Of a DNA stretch of 64,000 nt, positions 1 to 9,336 are shown piece after piece; positions within the stretch are counted from its first letter, which is position 1; the number at the start of each line of letters is the position of its first letter. A model generated the notes under the pieces. The model was not told the origin of the DNA, ran no database searches, and saw only the letters and a program-made list of their open reading frames with translations. Source of the DNA: an uncultured Acetatifactor sp. (GTDB lineage Bacteria > Bacillota > Clostridia > Lachnospirales > Lachnospiraceae). The DNA lies in contig CAJUTJ010000159.1 of the NCBI GenBank assembly GCA_910589655.1, forward strand, positions 25,941-89,940, read 5' to 3'. Position numbers and translations under genes: made by a program.

Positions 1-472
1 AAAGCTGCAGCAGCGCCAGTATCAAGGCATACATATTATTGACGTCGGATGTGATACTTCTCTGCACCACCGCGGTATCTGCATTCAGATAAAATTCATA
101 GCTTCTGCGGAGATAATTGCGCATCATCCGTTCCGAAGTTCTGAACTGATTGGTATAGACAAAAGAAAAAGTCAGCTTCTGCTGGAAAAACAAAAACACA
201 TTTTTTGCCACAAACACGGCAATCAGCAGCGCCATTACCGTAACGGAAAAGCTGACATAGCTGTCAGAACCCAGAAAGCGGTACAGGGCTCCTACCGTTT
301 TATTGTTCTCCACCGCATTGGGGTCAATCACCACATCCACTACCTGAACCAGCATCCCCACTCCTGCGGTCTGCAAAAAAGCGCCCACAATCATAAGCGC
401 AATCAGACCTGCCATGGCACGCTTCTGTTTTCCATCCAGCAAAACCTGCAATTTCCTGATAATTTTTAACAT
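1..472 (-). CDS. ABC transporter, membrane domain (partial)
   Basis: The 5' end of a gene that runs off the left edge. My translation starts MLKIIRKLQVLLDGKQKRAM and gives two hydrophobic helices (about residues 20-43 and 75-98), followed by text typical of an ABC exporter membrane domain (FFQQKLTFSFVY, then RTSERMMRNYLRRSYEFYL). This resembles the PglK-type family that flips lipid-linked glycans and fuses the membrane and ATPase domains; the ATPase half would lie outside the window. The start is supported by a GGAGG about 10 bases upstream. The gene lies 40 bp downstream of the GT52-like gene on the same strand, so export of the glycan built here is a reasonable inference. An exporter of another substrate cannot be excluded. 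Confidence 0.75.
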   Translation of the reverse strand, partial: MLKIIRKLQVLLDGKQKRAMAGLIALMIVGAFLQTAGVGMLVQVVDVVIDPNAVENNKTVGALYRFLGSDSYVSFSVTVMALLIAVFVAKNVFLFFQQKLTFSFVYTNQFRTSERMMRNYLRRSYEFYLNADTAVVQRSITSDVNNMYALILALLQL

Positions 473-512
473 AGTTCCATCCTACCTCCATGCCGCGCAG
501 CCGGCACAAGCC

Positions 513-1601
513 CTAAATCTGCTCATTCTGCCTGTGTATCAGCGGCTCCTCATAGGCATCCATAAAATCGGCTCCCAGACAGACCGTTTCCTCCGCATAG
601 GGCAGATCCTTGATCTCCGTGAAGACCCCCACCACCTTTCGGAAACGCACTCCCGGGAAAAACTGCAGCATCTCCATGGGAATCTTGGCGTCAAATTGCG
701 GATACTCCCGGAACAATTCCTGATAATTCAGGTCGTCTCTGGGATGAGGTTTTAAAAAAATTTTCCCCTCCGGCTCGTACATTTTAATGATATCCCGGAA
801 AATGCGCTCCCTGATATCCATCGTACACAAAGGATCCGTCAAAATCAGTATCTTGTTTTTCTCCTCCGCGCCGTCGGCAAGCTGCTTTTTCAGTCCTTCC
901 ATATCCCGGATAAAAGCTTTCAAAATTAACTCCTTATCCTCGTCGGTGAGCCTGTCCACCAGCTCCTTTCTGGGAGCTTCGATATACTGAGGACAGGGAT
1001 AGCGGATAGCGGAGATATCATTGACCTCCATGTCCAGACAATACTTCCCGTAACCGTTCTGTACAAAAATCAAATTCAGCTTCCGGGACAAAAATGCTTT
1101 CAGCTTAAAATGCCCCCTGTTATCATACCGGGCCGCATCGAAATTTTTCAGACAGTTCAGTCCGTCTTCCACCGCATGATAATATATTTTATTCTGATTC
1201 AAATAATAACCGATGGGGTCGGAGTCGCAATAGACATAAATGTCCTCATACTCCCTGAAATCCACCGGCACAAAGGGAGCCTCCAGCTCCGCATAGCGTT
1301 TGGTAAAGCGGATACGGTAATAGAGATTTCCTAAGAATCCTCCCGTTCCTTTTCTCCACTTTGCCAGCTCCGGGAAATAATCTTCCCTCTTCTCGTCAAA
1401 TTCCACAACCTCACGAAACAATCCCGTAGCTTCCACACGGCTCTTAAGGTCCTCGAAATCATTGGACATACGGGAAAGCATTAAAACCGCCTGCCCTTGC
1501 CGCTCTTTCGGCAGCTTCAGCTCTTTTAGGAAAGTGATATATACATGATAATAGGTATGGCACACATAAATTCTAGGGTGCTTTTTCCTGCTTTCTTTCA
1601 C
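513..1601 (-). CDS. GT52 / polysialyltransferase-like glycosyltransferase
   Basis: A soluble protein of about 362 residues with the layout of GT52 and alpha-2,8-polysialyltransferase-like enzymes: an N-terminal Rossmann-like half beginning RIYVCHTYYHVYITFLKEL, an acidic YEDIYVYCDSDPIGYYL segment, and a C-terminal nucleotide-sugar-binding half with ILILTDPLC and the family-typical IFLKPHPRDDLNY. These enzymes transfer sialic-acid-type or other sugars from CMP/NDP donors to a growing glycan at the inner membrane face. Pseudaminic-acid genes elsewhere in the window fit a nonulosonate donor, but the real donor is unknown. Start: an ATG lies at 1613, but a GGAGG inside its first codons sits 5-6 bases before an in-frame GTG at 1601, which I prefer. 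It is followed closely by the ABC exporter gene. Confidence 0.7.
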   Translation of the reverse strand: MKESRKKHPRIYVCHTYYHVYITFLKELKLPKERQGQAVLMLSRMSNDFEDLKSRVEATGLFREVVEFDEKREDYFPELAKWRKGTGGFLGNLYYRIRFTKRYAELEAPFVPVDFREYEDIYVYCDSDPIGYYLNQNKIYYHAVEDGLNCLKNFDAARYDNRGHFKLKAFLSRKLNLIFVQNGYGKYCLDMEVNDISAIRYPCPQYIEAPRKELVDRLTDEDKELILKAFIRDMEGLKKQLADGAEEKNKILILTDPLCTMDIRERIFRDIIKMYEPEGKIFLKPHPRDDLNYQELFREYPQFDAKIPMEMLQFFPGVRFRKVVGVFTEIKDLPYAEETVCLGADFMDAYEEPLIHRQNEQI

Positions 1602-1750
1602 ATTATCCTCCATGATTCCGCTCTGCGGAATCTCAAATCAAGATGAAAAACGCCTTGACTGTTCCCGCATTATCAATAGTACGATAAACCGGCAGCTTGC
1701 GGAATATAAAGCTTCTTCATAAAATGAACTTGTTAACATTTCAGTTCTTT

Positions 1751-1779
1751 ATTCTAACACAATTTAAATGCATAGTAAA
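1751..1779 (-). promoter_or_regulatory. Candidate sigma-A promoter for GT52-like/ABC genes
   Basis: Read on the minus strand: TTTACT at 1779-1774, a 17-base spacer, and TAGAAT at 1756-1751. It lies about 150 bases upstream of the GT52-like start, in an AT-rich gap of about 190 bp with no other gene. Inferred from consensus match only. Confidence 0.4.
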
Positions 1780-1804
1780 ATAAACCCATCATTTTAAAAA
1801 AAAT

Positions 1805-3709
1805 TTAATAATTACCCTCTTTCAGCCCATAGAGCCAAACGCCCCAAAAACTGGTGTCAGTCTCGTAATATCCCAGAAATTCCAGTCCCATTTTTTCCCA
1901 GTCAACAATCTCACCTGCGGAAAAAATGTACTCACAACCCAAATTTCTCAAAGCGGCCAAGTCAAGCTCCAGCCCTTCATACTTAATTTCCATGGCTTTC
2001 CCCAGCATCCAAGCATTCCCCGTACTGCCGTTGAACAAATAGCACCGGCTTCCCCACTGGTCAAAATACAATCTTGTCTGCTCGTTTTTTGCCAATTCCT
2101 TTTCAATCACCTGACGAAACAGGTGCTTATACTCCAATGAATAATTGTTGGAATAACCGTCCGCCGTATAAAAACCGTGCATCAGGGCGGGCGCCGGGCT
2201 CATGCCCAAATGAGCCACACGGTAAGTTTCCGGTTCTCTTCCTATGGCCTCTTCCAGCTGTTCCATCAGCTCTTCCGCATAATAGCTTTCCCATGTGATA
2301 TATCCGGTAATACCGGAACCGTTGTTTATTTGGTTTACATTCAGATAAAAATAGGATTCCGTTTTAATTAACTGCATGGTGGGCAGCAGTAAAATTACCA
2401 ATAGGATAAACTTTAAAGCCTGATATCCCCCGGCAGCACAGGATACCTCCGGCTTTGCGGCTTTCGGTTTCCCATCCTTTGGCTCCGCGGCTTCCGGTTT
2501 CCCATCCTCCGGCCCCGCGGCTTCCGGTTTCCCATCCTCCGTCACAATACTTTCCACCCTACAAGCCTCGCCACTCCACCACACGGAACTGCAGAGCGCA
2601 AATTCCAGATACCATCCCGCAGGATATAACCAATAAAAACGTTCCAGCTGGAAATACCGCAGAAACCCGTTGCAGCTGTTTTTGAAATCCACCACAAAGG
2701 GTAAATGGCAAATCCCGTATAGTATGGCGATTCCGGCTAACACTGCCATACCGGCCCATGCTGCTGACAGCCGCCGCCTTCTCTTCGGTTCCCATTTCCT
2801 GCAACAGACAAGCCCCAAGACCAGCAAAAGGAAAATGGGCAGAATCAATCGGCCGTGCAAGGAGGGTGCGTGCTGGGCGCTTTCCAGAAAGACCCCTTTG
2901 ACCGTTTCCCAAAAAGGCAATGCATAGTTTACCAGCTCCTCCCGGTGGCTGACATAACTGCCTTTTCCCAACAGCAGCTCGCTGAACAGGCTGTGGTTTA
3001 CCCCTATATAGATTCCCGTAAGCCATACAAAGCCCAAGTATATCCAACGGTTATGCCTCTTTTTCACCCACATCCACAGAACAGCCAGCAGCCAGAACCC
3101 CAGCACCACATACCCGATTAACACCAGATGAGTCGTCAGCCCGAAAAACAAGATTCCACCAAAGCTGCCCGCCACATGTTTTCTTTGGTGCAGACACAGA
3201 AAGCAATACAGCAGCAGCGGCACCCCCGACACCGACAGTCCGTACACCGGCTGAATCGGTAATAGTACAAAGCATCCTGCCGATGCCAATGCCAGAATCC
3301 CGCTGCCTGTTATCTCCTTAACGCTGCCGTACATCCCAAAGAACCCCGCTATACTGACAATGAGATATTGTACCACAAAGGCGGCTGACACCGGCAGGAA
3401 CCTGTACAGCAAAATAAACAAAACTGCCGACGGCTGCATACCGCTTGCCCGGATCCCGCCCAGAAGTTCGGGGAAAACGGTGTCTCCCCCGACGGGAAAA
3501 TGTCTGGCATTTAACACATATGTCATGATTGTCTCATCCAACTGGTCATGCACGGGAAATACACTTCCCTCCCCCAAAATTAAATACGGGGCAAAGGTTA
3601 TGGCGAGCAGCAGAATTCCCACACACCAAAGGGGCATCCTGTCGATCCGGCAGACACATTGATTCAATTTTTCCGGATTCAGTTTTTCCATCAAGTTACT
3701 TTTTTTCAA
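1805..3709 (-). CDS. Polytopic membrane protein, DUF6044-like
   Basis: A protein of 634 residues with about 11 hydrophobic segments, the first at residues 28-46. The first extracellular loop carries SVFPVHDQLDETIMTYV, an acidic motif of the kind that holds catalytic aspartates in GT-C enzymes; this arrangement resembles DUF6044 proteins of Firmicutes. The soluble tail has MSPAPALMHGFYTADGYSNN and ends WGVWLYGL. An odd hydrophilic stretch between late helices consists of about three 10-residue EDGKPEAAxP units. Likely role: transfer of a lipid-carried sugar or assembly of a surface glycan; the substrate is unknown. The first codon is TTG with AAGGG upstream; an ATG at 3691 is an alternative. 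Confidence 0.65.
   Translation of the reverse strand: MKKSNLMEKLNPEKLNQCVCRIDRMPLWCVGILLLAITFAPYLILGEGSVFPVHDQLDETIMTYVLNARHFPVGGDTVFPELLGGIRASGMQPSAVLFILLYRFLPVSAAFVVQYLIVSIAGFFGMYGSVKEITGSGILALASAGCFVLLPIQPVYGLSVSGVPLLLYCFLCLHQRKHVAGSFGGILFFGLTTHLVLIGYVVLGFWLLAVLWMWVKKRHNRWIYLGFVWLTGIYIGVNHSLFSELLLGKGSYVSHREELVNYALPFWETVKGVFLESAQHAPSLHGRLILPIFLLLVLGLVCCRKWEPKRRRRLSAAWAGMAVLAGIAILYGICHLPFVVDFKNSCNGFLRYFQLERFYWLYPAGWYLEFALCSSVWWSGEACRVESIVTEDGKPEAAGPEDGKPEAAEPKDGKPKAAKPEVSCAAGGYQALKFILLVILLLPTMQLIKTESYFYLNVNQINNGSGITGYITWESYYAEELMEQLEEAIGREPETYRVAHLGMSPAPALMHGFYTADGYSNNYSLEYKHLFRQVIEKELAKNEQTRLYFDQWGSRCYLFNGSTGNAWMLGKAMEIKYEGLELDLAALRNLGCEYIFSAGEIVDWEKMGLEFLGYYETDTSFWGVWLYGLKEGNY
2457..2541. 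repeat. 30-bp in-frame tandem repeat inside the DUF6044-like gene
   Basis: Three near-identical 30-bp units begin at 2457, 2487 and 2517. Each encodes a 10-residue Glu/Asp-Gly-Lys-Pro-Glu-Ala-Ala segment. The unit length keeps the frame, so copy number can vary without breaking the protein. Confidence 0.85.
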
Positions 3710-3776
3710 TCCTTTATTCCCTTCAACGAATCATGCTTGCGGATATGCGTCCTATGGCGGCGCAGACCATCCTGCT

Positions 3777-5480
3777 CTATGATTCCTCTATACAATATTT
3801 TCCGTCAAAATAGTAAACCAAATACGTCCCTCCGGGAGAAACCGTAATTCTGTCGCATATCTCGGGCTGTACTCCTGTTTCCTGAATCAGGTAGGAGACT
3901 CCGGGATGGGATATCCCCCCGCCGCCGTCGTAAACCAGAAAGTAAATCCCGTCTCCTCCCGAGAGATATTCCGCATTATATTTTCTCAGGTATGGGCTGT
4001 TGGAATACCAGCTTCCCGAAACAATGTAATTGCCGCCTTGATAAACCTCATACTCTAAAGCACTGCCTTTATAATAACTCATGGACACGGCGTCCAGAAT
4101 GTACCTGTTCTCCGGACGGGCATCACAGTACGCCCGGATTTCCCGCAGGCCTTCCATAAAAATCTTCTGGCCTCTGTTCTCATTGAGTATGTAGGAATAC
4201 TGTTGCCTTCCCGTCATAAAACCTGCAATGCACATACCGAAAAGCAACGCCCCCAAACCCACATACCGCAGTCTCTTAGGGTTTCCCTGTAGTTCCGTAT
4301 CTGTCCCCCGGCGAAGCAGCAGCGCCGATAACAGCAGGACTTCCCCGGCTATCAGCGGCATACTGACCCTTAAGGGAAAACGCCCCTCCCACAGCAAAAA
4401 GGTCCATGAAAACAGCTTTCCGGCCAATAGTCCGAGAGCCGGCAGCAACAGCGCCTTATCCCTCCAAAGGAACGCCAGCGCTGCCAATGCTGCCCATAAA
4501 AATAACAGCACACGGTTCAGTCCCCAAAAGGGTTCATCCAATAAATGCTTTAACAGCTCCTGCCAAAGTCCGGAAATATTCCACTCTTCCCTGTGTTCCT
4601 GCGCATAAGCCGCAAGCTCTTGGGCACATTCCGGCGAAATCACCCAGTCCAAAATCATATAATTGGCATATGCATTATAATCTGTTTCCGTAACTTGATG
4701 GTTGTCGAGAATTTCTCTGACTTCATCATAGGGAGGTACTCCCACATAATCAAACAACACCTCTTCGGCATCATTAAATTTCATATAAGCCTTCCAGTCA
4801 CTCCCCCTGTATACAAATGCATCTACTGCCAATACCGCCAAAAATACCGCCGCCGGAGGCAGCGCCACCCTTCCCAGCACAGTCAAGCGTTCCCGGAAGG
4901 ACTTTCCCTCTTTCACCAAAAACAGACCCGCAACAGCCAAAAATCCCAAGGGCTGTACCATCAGCATGGCATTTATGCGGAGCAGGCCAGCCAACAGTTC
5001 CAACAAACAGAACCGGAACCAGCCTTTTTTCGGCTCCTTATGTAACAGAAGGCAGAAATAGCCTGCGGCAGCCAGAAGACCGGATGTGGATGTATATTCA
5101 ATACATCCCAAAATGTACAAATCCATCAGCATTACCACCGCCAGAAATACCGTGCCTGCCGCCATATCCCATATTTTCCTGCAGCGGCTGTAAACACTCT
5201 CCAGCACAGCCGTGTAGGCAATCACTTGAAGCAAAACCAAGGCCAACCCATACCAAGGAACCCCTGCCGTAATCCGGTACAGCAGCGAAACAGGCAGCGT
5301 CAGCAGATAGCTGACATACACAGTACGTGCCTGAGGCGCCCCTGTCATTTGTCCGCATAAAATCTCCGTAATACATTTGTCGTCATTGGTTTCAAAATAT
5401 ATACCCGTCTTCAGCCATATTACCGCCACCATGGCCAATACAATAAACGGCGCCATTATTTTCTTGTACTTTACCACCAT
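3777..5480 (-). CDS. Polytopic membrane protein, GT-C-like, unassigned
   Basis: A protein of 567 residues with about 11 predicted transmembrane segments and a soluble C-terminal tail of about 130 residues. The short loop after helix 1 contains YFETNDDKCITEILCGQ, an acidic pair where GT-C glycosyltransferases place catalytic residues. The tail ends with DGKYCIEES. I do not recognise a specific family. Two similar-sized membrane proteins flank it, spaced 9 bp from the GtrII-like gene upstream, so they are probably one transcript. Start ATG at 5480 has AGGGGTGG just upstream. Best guess: an enzyme or scaffold acting on a lipid-linked glycan on the outer membrane face. Confidence 0.6.
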   Translation of the reverse strand: MVVKYKKIMAPFIVLAMVAVIWLKTGIYFETNDDKCITEILCGQMTGAPQARTVYVSYLLTLPVSLLYRITAGVPWYGLALVLLQVIAYTAVLESVYSRCRKIWDMAAGTVFLAVVMLMDLYILGCIEYTSTSGLLAAAGYFCLLLHKEPKKGWFRFCLLELLAGLLRINAMLMVQPLGFLAVAGLFLVKEGKSFRERLTVLGRVALPPAAVFLAVLAVDAFVYRGSDWKAYMKFNDAEEVLFDYVGVPPYDEVREILDNHQVTETDYNAYANYMILDWVISPECAQELAAYAQEHREEWNISGLWQELLKHLLDEPFWGLNRVLLFLWAALAALAFLWRDKALLLPALGLLAGKLFSWTFLLWEGRFPLRVSMPLIAGEVLLLSALLLRRGTDTELQGNPKRLRYVGLGALLFGMCIAGFMTGRQQYSYILNENRGQKIFMEGLREIRAYCDARPENRYILDAVSMSYYKGSALEYEVYQGGNYIVSGSWYSNSPYLRKYNAEYLSGGDGIYFLVYDGGGGISHPGVSYLIQETGVQPEICDRITVSPGGTYLVYYFDGKYCIEES

Positions 5481-5489
5481 AGGCCACCC

Positions 5490-7199
5490 CTAAAAATGTA
5501 CCATAATGTACTCACCCAGATCCACAATGGATCCCTCCTGCGGAAACTTCGGCAGATTCAACGCATATTCCTCCGCCGCCGCATAATCACCGATCTGCAA
5601 ATATGGCTCCAGTCCATAACCATGCATCCGGAAAAACCTTACCAGCTCCGCATCGCTGTCAAAAGCATATCTGCCCCACTCGATTACCGACAGGGACGGT
5701 GTCTGAGCCACCCACACCCCATAATCACGGTAATACTTTTCCAGCAGATGCTCGTCAATGGGATCCGTCCATCGCTTCATGCGATAAAAAGTCTCCGAAT
5801 TGTAAGCCACATAAGCGGGCTGAATCAAAGTCTGCGGAATCTTGTAAGTACCGGTGAACAGAATGGGTTTGTCCCCGGCTTGAAAATTTTTCTCCAGCTC
5901 ATATGCCACCCGGTTCATGAGTTCTTTCGCCGCTTCATATTTCGTATAGTCCACGTAAAACCAGCGGTTCATATCCGTACACTGGTTCCACAGGACAGCG
6001 CAAAGTCCAAAAATTACCGCTCCGGTGCAAAGCTTTTCCGGGCAAAAAACCTTGACGGCACCCTCTCCGCCACGCAGAAAAGGAACCTTTACGCTAAGCC
6101 GCCTGCGGAACAGAAAGCTTCCTCTCATCTCCTGAAGACACATACACAATAAAAGAGCACCATACCCGCAGATTACAGGCAGAAATTGAGCAGACCGATA
6201 TAATGTGGTCTTCCCTTCCACAAGCACCAGCAGAAAAGAAGCGATAAAGCTGCCCACGGTCAATATTATAATCCATCCGCTCCTTCTCCGGATACTCCCA
6301 TAAATACTATACCCAAGCATAAAAGCTGCCGCCAGAACAAATATTTTAATAGGTAAATAAGCAAATGAAAAGACACCGTACATCACATAAATCCGTTTCA
6401 GCATCATGATAAATTCCGCTCCCGCTCCGGGCTCCACCATCCAAGATGCCATTTCCGCCACAGAACGCTGCACCGCTTCTTCCTTCAAATAACCAAGCCC
6501 AAAAACGGATGTCACCAAAGCTATCATCAGGCTGCGCAGCACCACGGAACAGAGCGCCGCCCCCGCCGCCATGCAGAGAGAACGCAGAATCTTACGCTCC
6601 ACGCCGGCGTACTTCTCCGTTAAAAGCAGCAAAAACACACCCAGCAGCCATACCACCATAAAAGACTCATAACAGCCTAACGCAATCCACAAAAAGGCCG
6701 CTGTCCCCGCAAACCGTGAAAGCTTCCTTGGCTGCTCCCACCACTCCCTGAGAAAACACAGACTTACCCCTGCGCACAGATAACCGATGGAAATTCCGTT
6801 ATGGAGATAATAAGTATATACCTCACTGATCAACGGGCAGGATAAAAAGACAGCCGCAAAAAAGAGGTATCCCCACTCCGGAACCTTTTCCATTAATACA
6901 GTCCGGAACAAAGCCGCCCATACCGTCACCGCCGCCATAAAGATCAATACCCCCGCCAAATCCGTGACCAGCGGAGCAAACTCCCAAACCAAGAAGACCT
7001 TATTCAGCAAATACAATACCCAGCGGCCGACAATCGCCGCCAGTCCCTCTTGAAAATAATAGGCATACGGCGTATCGTCAATCCCCACCGCAGGATGCGT
7101 CACCATAAATCCGTATGCAAGAACCGCCGTGAGAACCAGCGGCAGTAAATATACCTTGTTTTTACACAAGGCCATAAAACTCTCTCCATATTTCTTCAT
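5490..7199 (-). CDS. GtrII-type glucosyltransferase-like membrane protein
   Basis: About 569 residues, multi-pass. The first loop has THPAVGIDDTPYAYYFQEG followed by GRWVLYLLNKVF, the pattern of the Glucos_trans_II (GtrII) family, which moves glucose or similar sugars from undecaprenyl phosphate to a surface polysaccharide on the outside of the membrane. The C-terminal soluble part includes KPILFTGTYKIPQTLIQP. The open frame extends to an ATG at 7355, but the extra 52 residues are hydrophilic, low-complexity and coded by a 28-bp direct repeat (7214-7241 and 7318-7345), so I place the start at MKKYGESF (7199). The RBS there is weak, so the longer form stays possible. The GtrB-like GT2 at 11.0 kb could supply its donor. 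Confidence 0.65.
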   Translation of the reverse strand: MKKYGESFMALCKNKVYLLPLVLTAVLAYGFMVTHPAVGIDDTPYAYYFQEGLAAIVGRWVLYLLNKVFLVWEFAPLVTDLAGVLIFMAAVTVWAALFRTVLMEKVPEWGYLFFAAVFLSCPLISEVYTYYLHNGISIGYLCAGVSLCFLREWWEQPRKLSRFAGTAAFLWIALGCYESFMVVWLLGVFLLLLTEKYAGVERKILRSLCMAAGAALCSVVLRSLMIALVTSVFGLGYLKEEAVQRSVAEMASWMVEPGAGAEFIMMLKRIYVMYGVFSFAYLPIKIFVLAAAFMLGYSIYGSIRRRSGWIIILTVGSFIASFLLVLVEGKTTLYRSAQFLPVICGYGALLLCMCLQEMRGSFLFRRRLSVKVPFLRGGEGAVKVFCPEKLCTGAVIFGLCAVLWNQCTDMNRWFYVDYTKYEAAKELMNRVAYELEKNFQAGDKPILFTGTYKIPQTLIQPAYVAYNSETFYRMKRWTDPIDEHLLEKYYRDYGVWVAQTPSLSVIEWGRYAFDSDAELVRFFRMHGYGLEPYLQIGDYAAAEEYALNLPKFPQEGSIVDLGEYIMVHF

Positions 7200-7213
7200 A
7201 AGCGATTTTCCAT

Positions 7214-7345
7214 TCCAGTTCCGTCCCTCCTCTTCGACACCGCTTTCCATGGAAGTTAATTTCCGACGCTGACGCGTCTGAAATTCCTTCCGGGTGTCTC
7301 CGTTCCGGGACTGTTTTCCAGTTCCGTCCCTCCTCTTCGACACTA
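7214..7345. repeat. Direct repeat at the 5' end of the GtrII-like gene
   Basis: A 28-bp sequence containing CCGTCCCTCCTCTTCGACAC occurs at 7214-7241 and 7318-7345. It produces the odd repeated EEEGRNW/RRDGTGK text in the extended reading frame and is a reason to prefer the internal start. Confidence 0.8.
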
Positions 7346-7433
7346 TACCATCCACATTTTACCTGAAAAAACATTCCTTGTAAATTCTCTTTCTTTTCTA
7401 TTTAAAATGTGCTATAAAATTAATGTGATATCA

Positions 7434-7541
7434 GGGTCAAAAGTTCATAAAAATCCGATGCAAGCTTGCCTGCAAGAGTATTTTTGAACTTGGAATCCGC
7501 AAAAGCACCGAAAAGCAGCCATTTTGCATAGAAAAATGACC
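7434..7541. repeat. Dispersed palindromic repeat A, copy 1
   Basis: About 100 bp with a long hairpin (AAAAGTTC...ATCC paired with TATTTTTGAACTT, loop rich in CAAGCTTGC), then the conserved tail CCGCAAAAGCACCGAA and AGCAGCCATTTT. The same order occurs at 43521-43613, and the tail alone occurs inverted at 37991-38038. It lies directly before the SGNH hydrolase gene. Confidence 0.75.
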
Positions 7542-7559
7542 AAAACAGGAGGAACTCAC

Positions 7560-8996
7560 ATGGCATCTAAAAAAAATTACCGTATTCTGGTGATTTTAAT
7601 CATCATAATAATCGCCGCCGTAATATCCGGCATCCTTTTTTATCTGTGGGGCGGCACTCCGTTTCGGAAGGATCTCCGGCGCTTTTCACAAAGCTCCTAT
7701 GACAGTGTTTTCCTCTCCATGCATTCCACTGCCGGTTTCACGCAGGAGGATTTTGCCGATTATCATGGGCTCAACACTTTGCTCTCCTCTTACGAGATTC
7801 AATCCATGGATGAATTGAATCATTATTTCCAAAATATATTCTCCTCAGGCAATCCTGTCAATCATGTATTTCTTCTTCTGGATCCCGATCTGATTCGGAA
7901 CACATGTAATCGGGAGGATTCTAAATGGGACAAGGCGCTGCAGGACGGACTGTTTTCTTATGTTTCCGCTCATCCCGACGTTAACTTTGAAATTATGCTT
8001 CCCTATCCTTCTCTAAATTATTGGCTGGGATTGGAACCCACTGTATTGGAAGATATCTTGTCGGCTTACCATACTTTTATAGAAGATGCTTACATCTATG
8101 CAAATATCCGAACCTTTTTCATGGGGTTTGAAAACTGGATGCTGATCAATCCTGACAACTATATATCCGACTTTGTAACAAATGCCGATATTACGAAGAA
8201 AATTTTTCTTACATGCTTTTGCGACGGCGGGAACCAGATTACCCCCGTCAACGAGCCGATCCTCTTTAATATGCTGAGAGAACTTGTTGCAAGGGAGCGC
8301 TATACCCCCACCGTCTATCCTGACCTTTCCGACCGATGCCTAGTATTCTTCGGGGACAGCGTCACTGCTTACGGAGAGAGCAGCACTACCATTGCGGGAT
8401 ATGTCACAGGATTCACCGATGCTCTCACCTATAATTATTCCGTGGGCGGCTCCGCTGCCAGCACCGAGTCAACGGATATCAAGGATTTCCCCAACATTCT
8501 GTCCGAGTTTTTTGAGGAATACTGTACCGAGGAAAACGGTGCCTGCCGATTTTCCCCGGAAGATACCGATTTGTCGGACAAAAAACTCTATTTTATTTTA
8601 AATTACGGCTTAAACGATTATTTTAGAGGAGCCGCCGTGGAAAATCCGAAGGATCCTTACGATATTACCACCTACACGGGAGGACTGCGCAGCTGCCTAG
8701 AGGAATGCATGACACGCTTCCCCGATGCCGAATTTATCATTATGACCCCTACTTTTACCGAATATTTCTCCTATGGCGCGGATCATAACAGCGACATTGG
8801 CGGCAGCCTGATTGATTATGTGGATGCGGCAAAAGCATTGGCCGAGGAACTGAATATCTACTGCATTGATAACTACCGTGACCTCAAGATTGACGAGTCC
8901 AACATCTGGGACTTTACCGCCGACGGATGCCATCCTAACGAGGAAGGACGCATTATGATTGCCCGGCAGCTCATCGAGCTTCTGGACAAGCTATAA
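7560..8996 (+). CDS. Membrane-anchored SGNH/GDSL hydrolase
   Basis: A protein of 478 residues counted from ATG 7560, which has GGAGG 7 bases upstream; an ATG at 7524 has no good RBS. An N-terminal transmembrane anchor (about residues 8-30) is followed by an unassigned region of about 230 residues. The C-terminal SGNH hydrolase has block I VFFGDSVTAYG (Ser near residue 266), the glycine/asparagine blocks YSVGGSAAS and ILNYGLND, and the catalytic Asp/His block DGCHPNEEG near the end. Such enzymes are usually esterases that remove or transfer O-acetyl groups on glycans or peptidoglycan outside the cell. It is the only plus-strand gene in the first 20 kb, so it has its own promoter. Confidence 0.8.
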   Translation: MASKKNYRILVILIIIIIAAVISGILFYLWGGTPFRKDLRRFSQSSYDSVFLSMHSTAGFTQEDFADYHGLNTLLSSYEIQSMDELNHYFQNIFSSGNPVNHVFLLLDPDLIRNTCNREDSKWDKALQDGLFSYVSAHPDVNFEIMLPYPSLNYWLGLEPTVLEDILSAYHTFIEDAYIYANIRTFFMGFENWMLINPDNYISDFVTNADITKKIFLTCFCDGGNQITPVNEPILFNMLRELVARERYTPTVYPDLSDRCLVFFGDSVTAYGESSTTIAGYVTGFTDALTYNYSVGGSAASTESTDIKDFPNILSEFFEEYCTEENGACRFSPEDTDLSDKKLYFILNYGLNDYFRGAAVENPKDPYDITTYTGGLRSCLEECMTRFPDAEFIIMTPTFTEYFSYGADHNSDIGGSLIDYVDAAKALAEELNIYCIDNYRDLKIDESNIWDFTADGCHPNEEGRIMIARQLIELLDKL

Positions 8997-9336
8997 GACT
9001 GCTTCTAAGTCAGCAGCCTCCATTTCAAACGGGGGCTCTTACCGCTGCCCTCTTAATTCCATTCTCTACGGCTGAGATAGAAGATTAAAATACGTTTTCC
9101 TTTATAGGCATCAGCTAAATTTAGTAACAGTTCAGACAGGTCACTGCGCCGCTACAAGAATGCACACAAAACGCGAAAAGAATGCTTTTAGCGCTCGCAT
9201 CGCATAGAGATGTGATTTTAAATTTGCGGGTGGGGCTGTCTAAACCGTTACTAAATTTTCAAGTTTTCTGTCCGGTGACGGGACGCTCGTATGAGAGTTC
9301 ATAAGAATTTCAAGTATCTGCCCAAAAGGCGCTCTG
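8997..9336. other. Gene-free gap holding a 141-bp inverted-repeat element
   Basis: Convergent gap between the SGNH hydrolase (+) and a membrane-protein gene (-). No coding sequence was found. It contains the inverted-repeat element listed at 9118-9258; nothing else stands out. Confidence 0.7.
9118..9258. mobile_element. MITE-like element with 23-bp inverted ends
   Basis: Arms at 9118-9140 and 9236-9258 match as inverted repeats over 23 bases with about two mismatches; each arm contains AAATTTAGTAAC at its outer end. The 95-bp interior has no open frame. Non-autonomous transposon or large bidirectional hairpin are both possible. Confidence 0.5.

Noticed and set aside
7200..7355. N-terminal 52 residues of the GtrII-like protein
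   Set aside because: Encoded by a direct repeat and unlike the family; treated as leader, though not excluded.
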